Counted from the stretch's first letter, positions 52,259-61,009 are shown. The stretch is 64,000 bases of DNA from Marinoscillum sp. 108 (GCF_902506655.1 NZ_LR734808.1:2108001-2172000); one strand, 5' to 3'. Notes: generated by a model from the sequence alone, not told the origin. Translations and numbers: made by a program.

Positions 52259-52538
52259 CACGGATGTCTTGAAGCTCTGCACGGTTACCTTGAACCACTG
52301 CATGGCCATCTCGGAACACTGCACGCTTATCTTCAAGCACTGCACGGTTGTCTCGAACCTCTGCACGGCTGTCTCGGAACACTGCACAGCCATCTTGGAG
52401 CACTGCACGGTTGCCTCGAAGCTCTGCACGGTTATCTTCAAACACTGCACGGATGTCTTCAAACACTGCACGGCCATCTTGGAACGCTGCACGAATGTCT
52501 TGAAGCTCTGCACGGTTCATAGGGACCAATGGCATCAA
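52236..52538 (-). CDS. Heptapeptide-repeat protein encoded by 21-bp tandem repeats
   Basis: 100 residues on the minus strand: a short N-terminus (MMPLVPM), then twelve heptads of the form RAVFEDN / RAELQDI, then a tail from the junction element. Within heptads position 2 is always Ala, position 4 is always hydrophobic (Leu, Phe or Val), position 5 is Gln, Glu or Arg and position 6 is nearly always Asp. This conservative pattern is kept better here than in the alternative frame on the same strand (VQCLKTS-type), which supports this frame. A coiled-coil or solenoid rod is likely. Expression is not proven. Confidence 0.5.
   Translation of the reverse strand: MMPLVPMNRAELQDIRAAFQDGRAVFEDIRAVFEDNRAELRGNRAVLQDGCAVFRDSRAEVRDNRAVLEDKRAVFRDGHAVVQGNRAELQDIRAAHPNSR
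52257..52510. repeat. Twelve-unit 21-bp tandem repeat
   Basis: Units begin ctgcacgg and are exactly 21 bp, for example ctgcacggatgtcttgaagct and ctgcacggttatcttcaaaca, without indels. Differences between units lie at several positions, consistent with a coding repeat in period 7 codons. Confidence 0.92.
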
Positions 52539-52614
52539 GCATGGTCATTCCATCATATAGGTATATCACTACTTCCATGAAACCTCTTTTGTCATGTTTT
52601 GATGAAGTCATCCG

Positions 52615-53538
52615 TCATCGTCTGACCACTTCGATAACCACATTCCCTTTTTTTCGCCCTTTGTCAACATACTGATGAGCTTCCACCATGTGCTGCAGGG
52701 GAAAGGTTTTGTGGATAAATGGCCTGAGTTTTCCTTCGTCAGCAAGTTCGCATAGTACCTCCAGGTGCTTCTGGCCAGGGCTGGTGAGCGCCTGAACCGA
52801 TGCAAAGCGTCCCTCTTGTTTTAGAATTTTTGAAGCTTTTGATTTTGAGGTTTTCCCAACTGCGTCAAACACGATATCAAATTTTTCCTCAAGCAAAGAA
52901 TAATCCTGACTCCTATAGTCTAGTGTAGCATCTGCCCCCAGTGATTTTACCATGTCCAAATTGGAACCACTGCATACTGCTGTTACCCTGGCGCCCTGCG
53001 CCTTAGCAATTTGAATGGCATAGGTCCCTACGCTTCCTGATGCGCCATAGATCAATACATTTTGACCTTTACTGAGCTTTGCTTTTTCCAGAAGAAATAA
53101 AGCTGTCATTCCCCCCACAGGCAGAGCAGCGGCTTCATTGAAGCTAAGGCTTTTAGGTTTTAACCGCAGCACACCCTTATTCCTGTTTTCTGGAATACTT
53201 AAATACTCGGTATAAGAACCAGTGGCGAGCATGGTAGGAGTGCCAACCACTTTATCGCCCACCTTATACCTGGCAACATCCTTACCTATGGCTTCAACAG
53301 TTCCAGAAAATTCATGGCCTAATATTTCCTTTTTCGGCTTGAACAATCCGTAAATAAGTCGGACAAAAATCCAGGCAATTGGAGGGAAGTTTGAGCTGCG
53401 CAGGCGGACATCTCCGGCGGTAACAGTCGTTGCATGGATTTTCACCAGTACTTCGTCAGGTTGGGGTGTTGGCTTTTCAATATCCACCATGTTTAACACA
53501 CTGGGTGGACCGTAGGTGGTGTAGGCAATTGCTTTCAT
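52615..53538 (-). CDS. NAD(P)-dependent medium-chain dehydrogenase/reductase
   Basis: 307 residues of the MDR superfamily, quinone-reductase-like branch. The GroES-like N-domain (about 1-125; VLVKIHATTVTAGDVRLRSS, ILGHEFSGTVEAIG) lacks the structural zinc cysteines. The Rossmann domain has VLIYGASGSVGTYAIQIAKA and an alcohol-dehydrogenase-type end. It probably reduces quinones or enones with NADPH. It is close to the alpha/beta hydrolase gene upstream and shares its orientation (30 bp gap). Confidence 0.9.
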   Translation of the reverse strand: MKAIAYTTYGPPSVLNMVDIEKPTPQPDEVLVKIHATTVTAGDVRLRSSNFPPIAWIFVRLIYGLFKPKKEILGHEFSGTVEAIGKDVARYKVGDKVVGTPTMLATGSYTEYLSIPENRNKGVLRLKPKSLSFNEAAALPVGGMTALFLLEKAKLSKGQNVLIYGASGSVGTYAIQIAKAQGARVTAVCSGSNLDMVKSLGADATLDYRSQDYSLLEEKFDIVFDAVGKTSKSKASKILKQEGRFASVQALTSPGQKHLEVLCELADEGKLRPFIHKTFPLQHMVEAHQYVDKGRKKGNVVIEVVRR

Positions 53539-53568
53539 GGTTTGATTTCTTTTAGCGTATGAGTTGAT

Positions 53569-54597
53569 TTAAAGTCCGTTTACAAATCTTCGGAAGGTGT
53601 GAATGAACAAATCCTGTTCTTCGATATATCCTTCGTGTGCACTGTTTTCGAGAATGACGAGCTCCTTGTCCTGAAAGTCGGGACCTCCAATACTGTGGTA
53701 GGCGTCATATCCCATTTCAATGGTATTTACACCATCGTGCCTTCCCCAAATTACAATCGATGGGGTTTTGATTTTGGCCATGTCTTCGCTGAGGTTCAAT
53801 TCTAAAATATTGAAGCGCGGCACCAGATATTGACCATTGAAGAAAATGGCGAGCGACAGATAGGAATTCATTGTGCCCGTGGCACCCACTTCCGGGCCTT
53901 GAACCACCTGGTTTGGGTCTTTGCGGTAAGCATTGGTGTTGGTGAGGTAACCATCATATTTAAAGTAGTTTTCCTTTTTGGTCATGTCTGGTTGGGTTGC
54001 ACACCAATCACGCGCTTCTGTCCAGTATTCGACATCAATGCCATGGTCGATCTGACGCTGGGCATATTCCTTTACAAATACCACAGATTTTGGAAGTCCG
54101 TCTACGAGATTATGACCACTATCCATGCAGATAAACCCATCAACCTTTTGCTGATAGTCCTTAGTACTCAAATAGGCACAGCCCAGGGCTCCTCCCCAAC
54201 TGATACCGTAAAACACAATGCGAGGATGATGATATCTAAGCTTTATCGCCTCCACCACAAGATCAAGGTCGTCAACAAATTGCTCAACAGTAAACGTTTT
54301 TTGATCGGGGTTTCCCATGGAGAGACCAGATCCTCTCTGATCCCAATAGGCAAACGCATAGTCGCTTTCGAGCTCTTTGGATACTGGCATGAATGAAGGA
54401 AGCGAGGCATTCCCACCCGGGCCTCCGTGCAAAAACAAAATGAAAGTACCGGATTGGATATTGCCCTTAACATATACAGGCATCTCCGCACCTGTATTTT
54501 TCACAAAGAAGTGATCTCCTTGATAAAAATCTTCCTTTTTGCATGCGACAAGGAGCATGAGCAGCGAGAAAGTCAGAAGTAGTTCTAATTTTTTCAT
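53569..54597 (-). CDS. Alpha/beta-hydrolase lipoprotein
   Basis: 342 residues. Lipobox LLVAC (C19). The alpha/beta-hydrolase fold shows the oxyanion motif LFLHGGPGGNASLP, FAYWDQRGSGLSM and the nucleophile elbow GISWGG, resembling proline iminopeptidases and related hydrolases. The final His is in ENSAHEGYIEE and the acid in IWGRHDGVN. It is a lipid-anchored esterase or peptidase with unknown substrate. Its start overlaps the stop of the gene at 54594 by four bases, so the two are coupled. Confidence 0.88.
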   Translation of the reverse strand: MKKLELLLTFSLLMLLVACKKEDFYQGDHFFVKNTGAEMPVYVKGNIQSGTFILFLHGGPGGNASLPSFMPVSKELESDYAFAYWDQRGSGLSMGNPDQKTFTVEQFVDDLDLVVEAIKLRYHHPRIVFYGISWGGALGCAYLSTKDYQQKVDGFICMDSGHNLVDGLPKSVVFVKEYAQRQIDHGIDVEYWTEARDWCATQPDMTKKENYFKYDGYLTNTNAYRKDPNQVVQGPEVGATGTMNSYLSLAIFFNGQYLVPRFNILELNLSEDMAKIKTPSIVIWGRHDGVNTIEMGYDAYHSIGGPDFQDKELVILENSAHEGYIEEQDLFIHTFRRFVNGL

Positions 54598-55175
54598 CGT
54601 TGTTTTAATTTGTAAGTGAAACCGATTTTAGCGGCAACATGCGGAAGGAAAATATGATTGTAGGGATACTGTAAATAAACTTCTGGGCCAATGTGAATCG
54701 TCCATGGCAGGGCTTTTCTTCTGCTTCCATCCCAACCCAGCAGAAATGATGCGTTTGGCATAAAGTGAGGATGGCCCAAATTGGCCGCCTTTTCCACACC
54801 ACCATTTTCAGTTCTTTGATACATGACACCAGCCGCCCAGGAGTGCATATAGCCAACACCCAAGTTTATATCTGCAAATACAGGCCCCACCGCAAACCGC
54901 GAGCCGAAGGATGTTTTCAAAAAAACGGATGTGTTGTTCCAGCGATGCCAGTAACCACCAAGGTCAGTGTCCCAATGTAAGGTGACCCAACTGTTTCTGA
55001 CCATGGTATAATCCAAGCCCAGACTAAGGCCTGGATGCAGGACCAATTCTCCGAAGTATTCTACTTTGAGTGCAGTTCTTTCCCCGTATTTTGCCTTCGA
55101 TCTGTCCTGTTCTTGAGCCAAAACGGATAGGGAACACAGTAGTAGGATTAAAAGTGGCATTTGAGATGCTTTCAT
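54594..55175 (-). CDS. Exported outer-membrane-type protein, unknown function
   Basis: 193 residues from ATG 55175, signal peptide ending SVLAQ. Beta-strand-rich with Gly/aromatic alternation (HPGLSLGLDYTMVRNSWVTL, GPVFADINLGVGYMH) and a final strand KIGFTYKLKQ, as in small outer-membrane beta-barrels. The gene stop overlaps the next start by four bases. The open frame upstream of 55175 is unlikely to be translated. Confidence 0.75.
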   Translation of the reverse strand: MKASQMPLLILLLCSLSVLAQEQDRSKAKYGERTALKVEYFGELVLHPGLSLGLDYTMVRNSWVTLHWDTDLGGYWHRWNNTSVFLKTSFGSRFAVGPVFADINLGVGYMHSWAAGVMYQRTENGGVEKAANLGHPHFMPNASFLLGWDGSRRKALPWTIHIGPEVYLQYPYNHIFLPHVAAKIGFTYKLKQR

Positions 55176-55369
55176 CTTTCTCTGTTTAATTCCTTGAAAT
55201 GAATTCGATCCACATTTAATGGTGATGTCCACTCAGTTCTTGTAGAGGTCATTCCTGTAATCAGCTATTTGTGAACCATTAGTTTAAACTTTTGATAGCA
55301 CAAACATCAGAATGATGAGGGAGCGGATTGTTACAATATTTTAGGAAAGGGTTACAAGATTTAAAGGTC

Positions 55370-55488
55370 TTCTATCCGGTCTTCTTCGTGCCACTGAAAC
55401 CGGTATGACGTGCTCTTCCCGTTACGTCATTCCGGTTTTGGACCAGCGCAGCGACGGACAAATACCGGAATCTTCTGGTTAATTAGGG
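55370..55488. repeat. Palindromic REP copy
   Basis: Arms aaaccggtatgacg and cgtcattccggttt, followed by accagcgcagcgacggacaa. This is the same unit as the REP inside the elements at 8385 and 13693, here alone between two genes. Confidence 0.75.
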
Positions 55489-55500
55489 CAGATGTTACCC

Positions 55501-56157
55501 CTAAAGATTTAAATAGTGTTTGCGAAGCTCCGGATCTAGCTTCTCAATGGCATATCTTAACGCCACTCTGGGCATACCATGGGCAAACTGATCCAAAAAG
55601 GCCCTCAATCTCACTTCATCTTTTTTGCCGGCTTCCCTGATCCAACTACCCACTGCAGTTTGTACGAAATGCTCAGGATCGTGGACTAGCATTTCAGCAA
55701 TCCTAAAAGTGTCGTCTATTTGATCTTGTCTGATAAAAAAATAGGTACTCACTATGGCCGTTCTCCGTTCCATTGGATTGGCAGATCTTGCCAATTCGTA
55801 AAGCGGAGATCTGTCCTTGTCAAATAAATATCCCCCCACTACGTATGGCGCAGCCCTATCTACCATCCCCCAGTCGTCAATATTCTTATGGTGATCCACA
55901 TAGGCCTGGTAAATTTCTCTTTTCTCTTCTGCTGATGTTCCCTTATTCCGGGCCTTCCAGTCCAATATGGATACAGCGCCTAGTCGATGATCATGATTTT
56001 GGGCATTCAGCAATTTCACGACTTCACTCACAGGCATGAGTTTGGATTCTTTCGCCAAAGAAAAAATCTCCCTCTTTGGAATGGTGTCAGAATATTCCTG
56101 ACCAATAATATTCAGAGTCTCGATAAATTCTTTGGCAGTCATCTTCTGAAATTTCAT
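55501..56157 (-). CDS. DNA alkylation repair family (AlkD-like HEAT) protein
   Basis: 218 residues, all-helical HEAT-like. Motifs AVSILDWKARNKGTSAEEKR, IDDWGMVDRAAPYVVG and ERRTAIVSTYFFIR are as in the AlkD/DNA_alkylation family, whose members excise alkylated purines. The catalytic Trp and Asp positions cannot be verified without an alignment, and many family members lack glycosylase activity. It lies just downstream of the zeta-like cassette with a short junction between. Confidence 0.8.
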   Translation of the reverse strand: MKFQKMTAKEFIETLNIIGQEYSDTIPKREIFSLAKESKLMPVSEVVKLLNAQNHDHRLGAVSILDWKARNKGTSAEEKREIYQAYVDHHKNIDDWGMVDRAAPYVVGGYLFDKDRSPLYELARSANPMERRTAIVSTYFFIRQDQIDDTFRIAEMLVHDPEHFVQTAVGSWIREAGKKDEVRLRAFLDQFAHGMPRVALRYAIEKLDPELRKHYLNL

Positions 56158-56200
56158 GAAACACCTTCGGCTAACACCCCCCTGCTATTCATTTTTAGCG
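56158..56200. repeat. Short junction with TNAKNE-coding sequence
   Basis: The sequence ggctaacacccccctgctat then tcatttttagcgtttgttgt provides the stop and last codons of the gene at 56185. A similar stretch, ggctattcatttttagcatt, ends the gene at 6505. It may be a small or deleted junction element. Confidence 0.5.
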
Positions 56201-56370
56201 TTTGTTGTAGGGAGTATTTCTTCTGCAGGTATTGAGATTACCTTCCCATCGCGGGATACAACTAACGGGCTGTTATTCTTTTTTTTGAATTCCGCCATTT
56301 TTCGATAGGCTTCTTTAAGTCCAAGGTTCACTTTCTCTTCCAGTTCACGGAGTTGTTCATCAATTCCCAT
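56185..56370 (-). CDS. Small protein coupled to zeta-like kinase (candidate partner)
   Basis: 61 residues, starting MGIDEQLRELEEKVNLGLKE, a helical N-terminus that could form a coiled coil, then VVSRDGKVISIPAEEI. It overlaps the end of the zeta-toxin-like gene by 11 bases, so the two are co-expressed. In zeta systems without an epsilon gene the partner is often a short protein like this, but no established antitoxin family is recognised. The last six residues come from a junction sequence. Confidence 0.6.
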   Translation of the reverse strand: MGIDEQLRELEEKVNLGLKEAYRKMAEFKKKNNSPLVVSRDGKVISIPAEEILPTTNAKNE

Positions 56371-56926
56371 TGTATGCGTCTTTTAATTGTGACCACTTTG
56401 TTTCACTACGAATTATGACATCTGTACCAGATCCCTCAGCAATAAATTCGAAGTTCTCGGTTGAATTATCCACCAAGATCCATCTATTGACCAGTGACCT
56501 GTATATTTTGAAAAAGTTAGAAAGTCCATTCGAGTACCGTCGTTCAATCGTGTCTATCGGTATATTATGTCCACCTTCTAACACCCTGGTTTTTACACGC
56601 TGTTTTGCAAGTTCTATGGAATCCAAAGCAAGAAAAAGCAATGTGGTGTCATATCCTGAAGACATTGCCTTTTTAATAAAGCTCCTGTATGACTTAGTAG
56701 AAAGAGTTGTTTCGAATGCAAAAGACTCTCCCTTTGAGACCAGTTCCTTGATCCGATCAAGCATTATGCGACCAGCTCTGATGCCGGCTCTTTCGGGGTT
56801 AAATGGAGATATCCCTCTTGCAATTTCATCAGCGTTAACAAACTCATCACACTCGAAGATTTCAGGTAGAATAGTATAAGATAAAGTTGTCTTACCTGCT
56901 CCGTTTGGCCCTGCAATGATGTACAT
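56360..56926 (-). CDS. Zeta-toxin-family P-loop kinase
   Basis: 188 residues from ATG 56926 (MYIIAGPNGAGKTTLSYTIL), with a Walker A motif at residues 5-12. The following GRIMLDRIKELVSKGESFAF and ETTLSTKSYRSFI match the zeta-toxin fold, whose classical members phosphorylate UDP-N-acetylglucosamine. Stand-alone members of this subfamily are common in Bacteroidota. The next gene overlaps it and may be the antidote. An upstream ATG at 56971 would add 15 unrelated residues. Confidence 0.8.
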   Translation of the reverse strand: MYIIAGPNGAGKTTLSYTILPEIFECDEFVNADEIARGISPFNPERAGIRAGRIMLDRIKELVSKGESFAFETTLSTKSYRSFIKKAMSSGYDTTLLFLALDSIELAKQRVKTRVLEGGHNIPIDTIERRYSNGLSNFFKIYRSLVNRWILVDNSTENFEFIAEGSGTDVIIRSETKWSQLKDAYNGN

Positions 56927-56971
56927 CTTCTTCACAAGACAAATATAGAGGTATTCAGTATTAGTTAACAT

Positions 56972-57080
56972 CCGAACAGGCTATTCCCCCTGGCTGCCAG
57001 CCCGCCTCATACCAAATCTAGCGGTTTTTGAATGTTGAACAAACCAGTGCCAGGTATGAAGTGCAATAGACCCCAAACCG
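56972..57080. repeat. Junction element, type A (outermost copy)
   Basis: Contains ggctattccccctggctgcc, the core accaaatctagcggtttttg and gaacaaaccagtgccaggta. It is a diverged, short copy next to the second amylase gene. Confidence 0.65.
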
Positions 57081-57087
57081 CCCTCAT

Positions 57088-60000
57088 TTATCGCTTGACT
57101 ATCCTGTAAACTTGGTGCAAACCGCCTGCCTGGATATCCAGAACAAAGATGCCCGGAGTATAGCCCGCGAAATCCATGCGGTAAGTTGCCTGGTCTTTGC
57201 CTTGAAAGACACTGGACTGAATAAGTTGCCCGGCCAAGTTTCGTACCGCAATAACCACTGGTTCGGAACCCAAAGAATTCAGTTGAATGTTCACCTCGTC
57301 GGTTGTGGGATTTGGGTACAGAATGGCCTTAAAAGTACTTTCATCAAGCCCTAATACCTTTGGGCTTATTTCGCCGGAAAGCGTAGAACAACCCGCTCCA
57401 TTGGTTACTTCCACTTGATACGTAGCGCCACTTACCCATTCTATTTGCCGGGTGGTAGCGGCTATTACGACTTGATCCTGAAACCATCTATAACTGGCCC
57501 CCTCTGAGGCTACCAGCAGATCACCCTCTAAGGTTATCGTTGCGACTGGAGCCGGAGCAATCATCACTTCCAAGGAAGTAGATGTCACACATCCTCCCCC
57601 CATCGTGAAGTCAACCTCAGCTGAGCCCGCCCCTTCGTCTGACCAATTGATCTCCACCGACGATGTACCCTGCCCGGATAAGATCTCACCACCTGACACA
57701 GACCAGAGATAAGAATCAAAACCTTCTACTATGGAATAAGCCAAAGACTTGGTCTGACAGGCCTCGCTGGCTCCCTCAATAGCTACTGCTGATGGATCTC
57801 CTTCTCCAATGTGAAAAAACAGACTTCCATAGGCTGAAACGGTATAGGCATAGGACTGCAATTCATCGTAGGTCAATTCCTCCTGGCTGTCATCCAGCAG
57901 GTTGGTTAAGATGAAACTGCTCCTGCAATTGAGTGATAAAGCCGAAATATCCATGGTGCCGGTTTTCTCGCTTCCAGAAAAATTGTGAACGGCAATCACA
58001 AAGTCACCGCCCGTTTTGATGGCGGTAGAATACACCTCTGTATTATTCGAGTTTTCAATGCGATCCATTGAGGAAGAGTTGCTGATATAGCGAGCACGTA
58101 TGTCCATCAGTTTCTTCATGTATTCCCGAAGGCCAAACTGGTCGTTTCTTGCATAAACCTCATAATTATAGGCCCCCTTATCAACACCGTACTCAGACCC
58201 TGACCAGATAAAAGGAATCCCTCTGGAGGTAAAAATGAGTGACTGCAGCAGCCTGGCTTTCGCCAAACCAAAAGACATGGTGGCTCTATCGAAATCGTGC
58301 AGGTCTGCAAATCGGACCGGAAGCCCGGCATTGGGATAATCGAATCGAATGACCGCATCCAACTCATCCAATGACCCACTGCCATTAAAGAGATTGGTGA
58401 TGATATTTGCATCTTCATATCCATACCCCCGAAGGTTAAAGTCAAAGACGGCATCAAACCCGTCATTGAACACCTGATCATAGGGTGGAAAGGATTCTGA
58501 AACCATAAAAAGATCAGGCTTCACATTCTTCATACGCTCCCTGAATTTCTGCCAAAATGCTGGATTTCGCTTGTAAATGGCCCAGGACACATCACCACGG
58601 TAGCCATCAATATCAAACTCCCTAATCCAATATTCCGAAACCCAAAGCATGTAGTTGGTGGCCAATGGATCATTGTAATTGATATCGGGAATCGAATAGC
58701 TCAATGAAAAGGTGTAATTGTCAAGTGCCGGGGGCCCTGACCAGTTGTAAAAATTGCTAAATGGCGAATCTGAACCGATGGCGACAGGCTCCTCAAAATA
58801 GGGATTGAAAGTGGAAGTATGGCTATTGGATAAATCAAGGAATATCCTAATCCCCTTTTCATGGGCCACGTCTACCAAATTTTTGAGGTCCTCTTTCGTT
58901 CCAAAAAGCTCATTCAGTTCGTAGTAGTCGATTGTCCAATACCCGGAGTACTCATTGGACTCAAATATGGGCATCAAATAAATGGTATTTACGCCCAAAT
59001 CTACCAGCTCATCCAAACCTGCTGTGATCCCACTTAGTGTACCGGCATTACTGAATGACCTGGGATTGATCTCATAAATAACCATCTTCTCCATCCACGG
59101 GGAGGGGTCAAAGCGGCTAATAAGGGATGCTTTTCCTTCCCTCACACTGACCAACTGTCCCGCTATGAACTTTTCATCCCGGGTATTGGTGGCCGTAACC
59201 CGAAAATGGTAGTCACCATCCTCCACCGATAGCGTCACCTGGGTAGCTGTTGCGTTGGTAGTTGACCATTGGGCCGGCTCAGGACCATATACTTGTGTCC
59301 ACTCATACGTCAGCGTTTCTTCACCTGGATTAGTCACGTTCACAACCAAATCCACTTGCAAATCGGCTGTAACAGCCGCCGTGACGGCCAGCTGAGGTTT
59401 GTTCAGGGAAACATATTCTATCTCTTTACTTACACTGTTGCTGGTACCCGGAGCAGCCACAATAGAATTAACACCTTCCACCAGTGTAACAGGAGCTCTG
59501 AATTCACCATCCGATACACTCACGGTAGTGATGGCTCCATTCACTTCAAGTTCAAATTCAGTGATCTCCGAGGAAGTCACCCTTCCATACAAAGTAACCT
59601 CTTCAGAAAAATAGCGACTGATTTTATTGCTGATCATGATGGCTGGAGCTCGCTGCACAGTGACCGATCGAACGGCGGTACCGGCGCTGGATGAAACAGA
59701 CAGTTCGATTACATATTCCCCAGCCGGAAGGTCTCCCGGGTAATAGACAAATTCACGAGAGACCGCATCATAATACTGACCTGCATCGGGAACTTCCACA
59801 CCATTCAATTTGAGTGATATGGAGCTTTCGGTAATTGGCTGACTGTTCTTAAAAGCCAGGAGTGCCCAGATAGAATCCATGGGTGTGGGCACCTGCTGTC
59901 TGCTTGCTTGAGGAAGCAAATATGTGATCATTGGATTTGCTATGGCCAGCTGAGAGAACCCATCATAAACGGGATCCAGGGAATTGAAAGGATCCGAGAG

Positions 60001-60300
60001 GTACGGGCCCGAATCCACATCAAAAGCATAAGTCAGATCACTATTTTCGGTCAGATCGAGCGTAATAGAAAACAGGCCTCTTGCATCCGGCCCCACCATT
60101 TGATAAGCCTCATTTTGATAGGCCCAGCCGTTGATATTTCCCGTCAAATACACGCTCTCTGTGTATCCATAAGGTGAGTCTAAATATAGTTTAACAGGCA
60201 CTTGAGCCATACCAGTAGTGCCAGTCAAAAGGCACATAAGAAGTAGGAACCCTTTGAATACGTTTGATTTCCATTTAATTGTTGTTCCTATTCGCTTCAT
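57088..60300 (-). CDS. Second secreted GH13 alpha-amylase with T9SS sorting domain
   Basis: 1070 residues. Signal peptide (about 1-32, ends TGMAQ). The N-terminal part (about 35-395) is made of beta-sandwich domains, the first CBM48/starch-binding-like (TESVYLTGNINGWAY), the others Ig-like. The GH13 barrel lies at about 400-800 with region II GYRGDVSW (nucleophile Asp), region III VSESFP (Glu) and region IV LHDFDRATM, where HD is preceded by Leu instead of the usual Asn. A PKD-like and cysteine-containing part follows and the last 75 residues (KAILYPNPTTDEVN) are a T9SS sorting domain. With the amylase at 1911 it gives two different extracellular alpha-glucanases in 60 kb. Confidence 0.92.
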   Translation of the reverse strand: MKRIGTTIKWKSNVFKGFLLLMCLLTGTTGMAQVPVKLYLDSPYGYTESVYLTGNINGWAYQNEAYQMVGPDARGLFSITLDLTENSDLTYAFDVDSGPYLSDPFNSLDPVYDGFSQLAIANPMITYLLPQASRQQVPTPMDSIWALLAFKNSQPITESSISLKLNGVEVPDAGQYYDAVSREFVYYPGDLPAGEYVIELSVSSSAGTAVRSVTVQRAPAIMISNKISRYFSEEVTLYGRVTSSEITEFELEVNGAITTVSVSDGEFRAPVTLVEGVNSIVAAPGTSNSVSKEIEYVSLNKPQLAVTAAVTADLQVDLVVNVTNPGEETLTYEWTQVYGPEPAQWSTTNATATQVTLSVEDGDYHFRVTATNTRDEKFIAGQLVSVREGKASLISRFDPSPWMEKMVIYEINPRSFSNAGTLSGITAGLDELVDLGVNTIYLMPIFESNEYSGYWTIDYYELNELFGTKEDLKNLVDVAHEKGIRIFLDLSNSHTSTFNPYFEEPVAIGSDSPFSNFYNWSGPPALDNYTFSLSYSIPDINYNDPLATNYMLWVSEYWIREFDIDGYRGDVSWAIYKRNPAFWQKFRERMKNVKPDLFMVSESFPPYDQVFNDGFDAVFDFNLRGYGYEDANIITNLFNGSGSLDELDAVIRFDYPNAGLPVRFADLHDFDRATMSFGLAKARLLQSLIFTSRGIPFIWSGSEYGVDKGAYNYEVYARNDQFGLREYMKKLMDIRARYISNSSSMDRIENSNNTEVYSTAIKTGGDFVIAVHNFSGSEKTGTMDISALSLNCRSSFILTNLLDDSQEELTYDELQSYAYTVSAYGSLFFHIGEGDPSAVAIEGASEACQTKSLAYSIVEGFDSYLWSVSGGEILSGQGTSSVEINWSDEGAGSAEVDFTMGGGCVTSTSLEVMIAPAPVATITLEGDLLVASEGASYRWFQDQVVIAATTRQIEWVSGATYQVEVTNGAGCSTLSGEISPKVLGLDESTFKAILYPNPTTDEVNIQLNSLGSEPVVIAVRNLAGQLIQSSVFQGKDQATYRMDFAGYTPGIFVLDIQAGGLHQVYRIVKR

Positions 60301-60529
60301 ATATGCATCTGCTAATCGTCAAGCTCGAAAGTAGAGTCTTTTTGGATACAAAATGATGATATGAAAATGAATATTTTTCCAATGGATCGGAACTCAACGA
60401 GCACTTACGAATGGCCTCCCTTGTTGGGTTTTCAGGGGGTTTACCAACCATCAAGAACATGAATGACTGGTGTTCGGTTGATTACGCCATTACACCAAGT
60501 GAGAGGGGACGCCTTCCCGTGAAATTGAC

Positions 60530-60720
60530 ACTTAATCATTATTGCTGAGATTCCGGTCTTCTTCGTGCCTCAGAAACCGGAATGACGTTCTCTTCCTGTT
60601 GCGTCATTCCGATTTTGGACTAGCGCAACTCTCTACCGTGTCTCGCTGGTGGAGACCCTCTGAGAAGGCCAGGTGAGATAGTAGCCACATGCATTTTTAC
60701 CGCTTGTTGTGAGGCGTATA
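60530..60720. repeat. Degenerate REP copy and trailing junction
   Basis: A diverged copy of the palindromic REP (gattccggtcttcttcgtgc, aaaccggaatgacgttctct; right arm decayed to gcgtcattccgatttt) is followed by gtctcgctggtggagaccct. At 60699 the sequence ttttaccgcttgttgtgagg resembles the 3' flanks of cassette genes. Confidence 0.6.
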
Positions 60721-60721
60721 G

Positions 60722-61009
60722 TTAAGGAGTGGAAACGTTCAAGTTACCACCGACTGCTCGAAGCACTTTAAGAATTGTGTCAAATTGAGGTTTTGATCCT
60801 TGAGATAATGCCTTGTAGAGGCTTGGTCTGCTCAACCCCGTTTCCTCAGCAATTTTTGACATTCCTCGGGCCTTAGCCACATGCCCAAGAGCTGTTATGA
60901 TGTCTTCAGCGTCACCTTCTTCAAGTACTGTGTTCAAATACTCCGCAATCATTATGTCATCTTCCAGATACTCTGCAATATCGAATTTTGTTATCTCCTT
61001 AGTTGCCAT
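60722..61009 (-). CDS. HigA-like antitoxin (COG3636 addiction-module antidote)
   Basis: 95 residues from ATG 61009 (MATKEITKFDIAEYLED). The N-terminal strand and the HTH (ALGHVAKARGMSKIAEETGL followed by SRPSLYKALS) with the C-terminal FDTILKVLRAVGGNL are the hallmarks of the HigA-type antidote paired with a RelE/HigB-like toxin. The overlap with the toxin frame (10 bases) is typical. It should bind toxin and operator DNA. The partner gene looks damaged, see next entry. Confidence 0.88.
   Translation of the reverse strand: MATKEITKFDIAEYLEDDIMIAEYLNTVLEEGDAEDIITALGHVAKARGMSKIAEETGLSRPSLYKALSQGSKPQFDTILKVLRAVGGNLNVSTP

Noticed and set aside
52257-52510. Possible CRISPR array
   Set aside because: The 21-bp units are directly adjacent with no unique spacers.
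52217-52513. Alternative frame of the 21-bp repeat (VQCLKTS-type heptads)
   Set aside because: Substitutions between units are less conservative there than in the RAVFEDN frame on the same strand.
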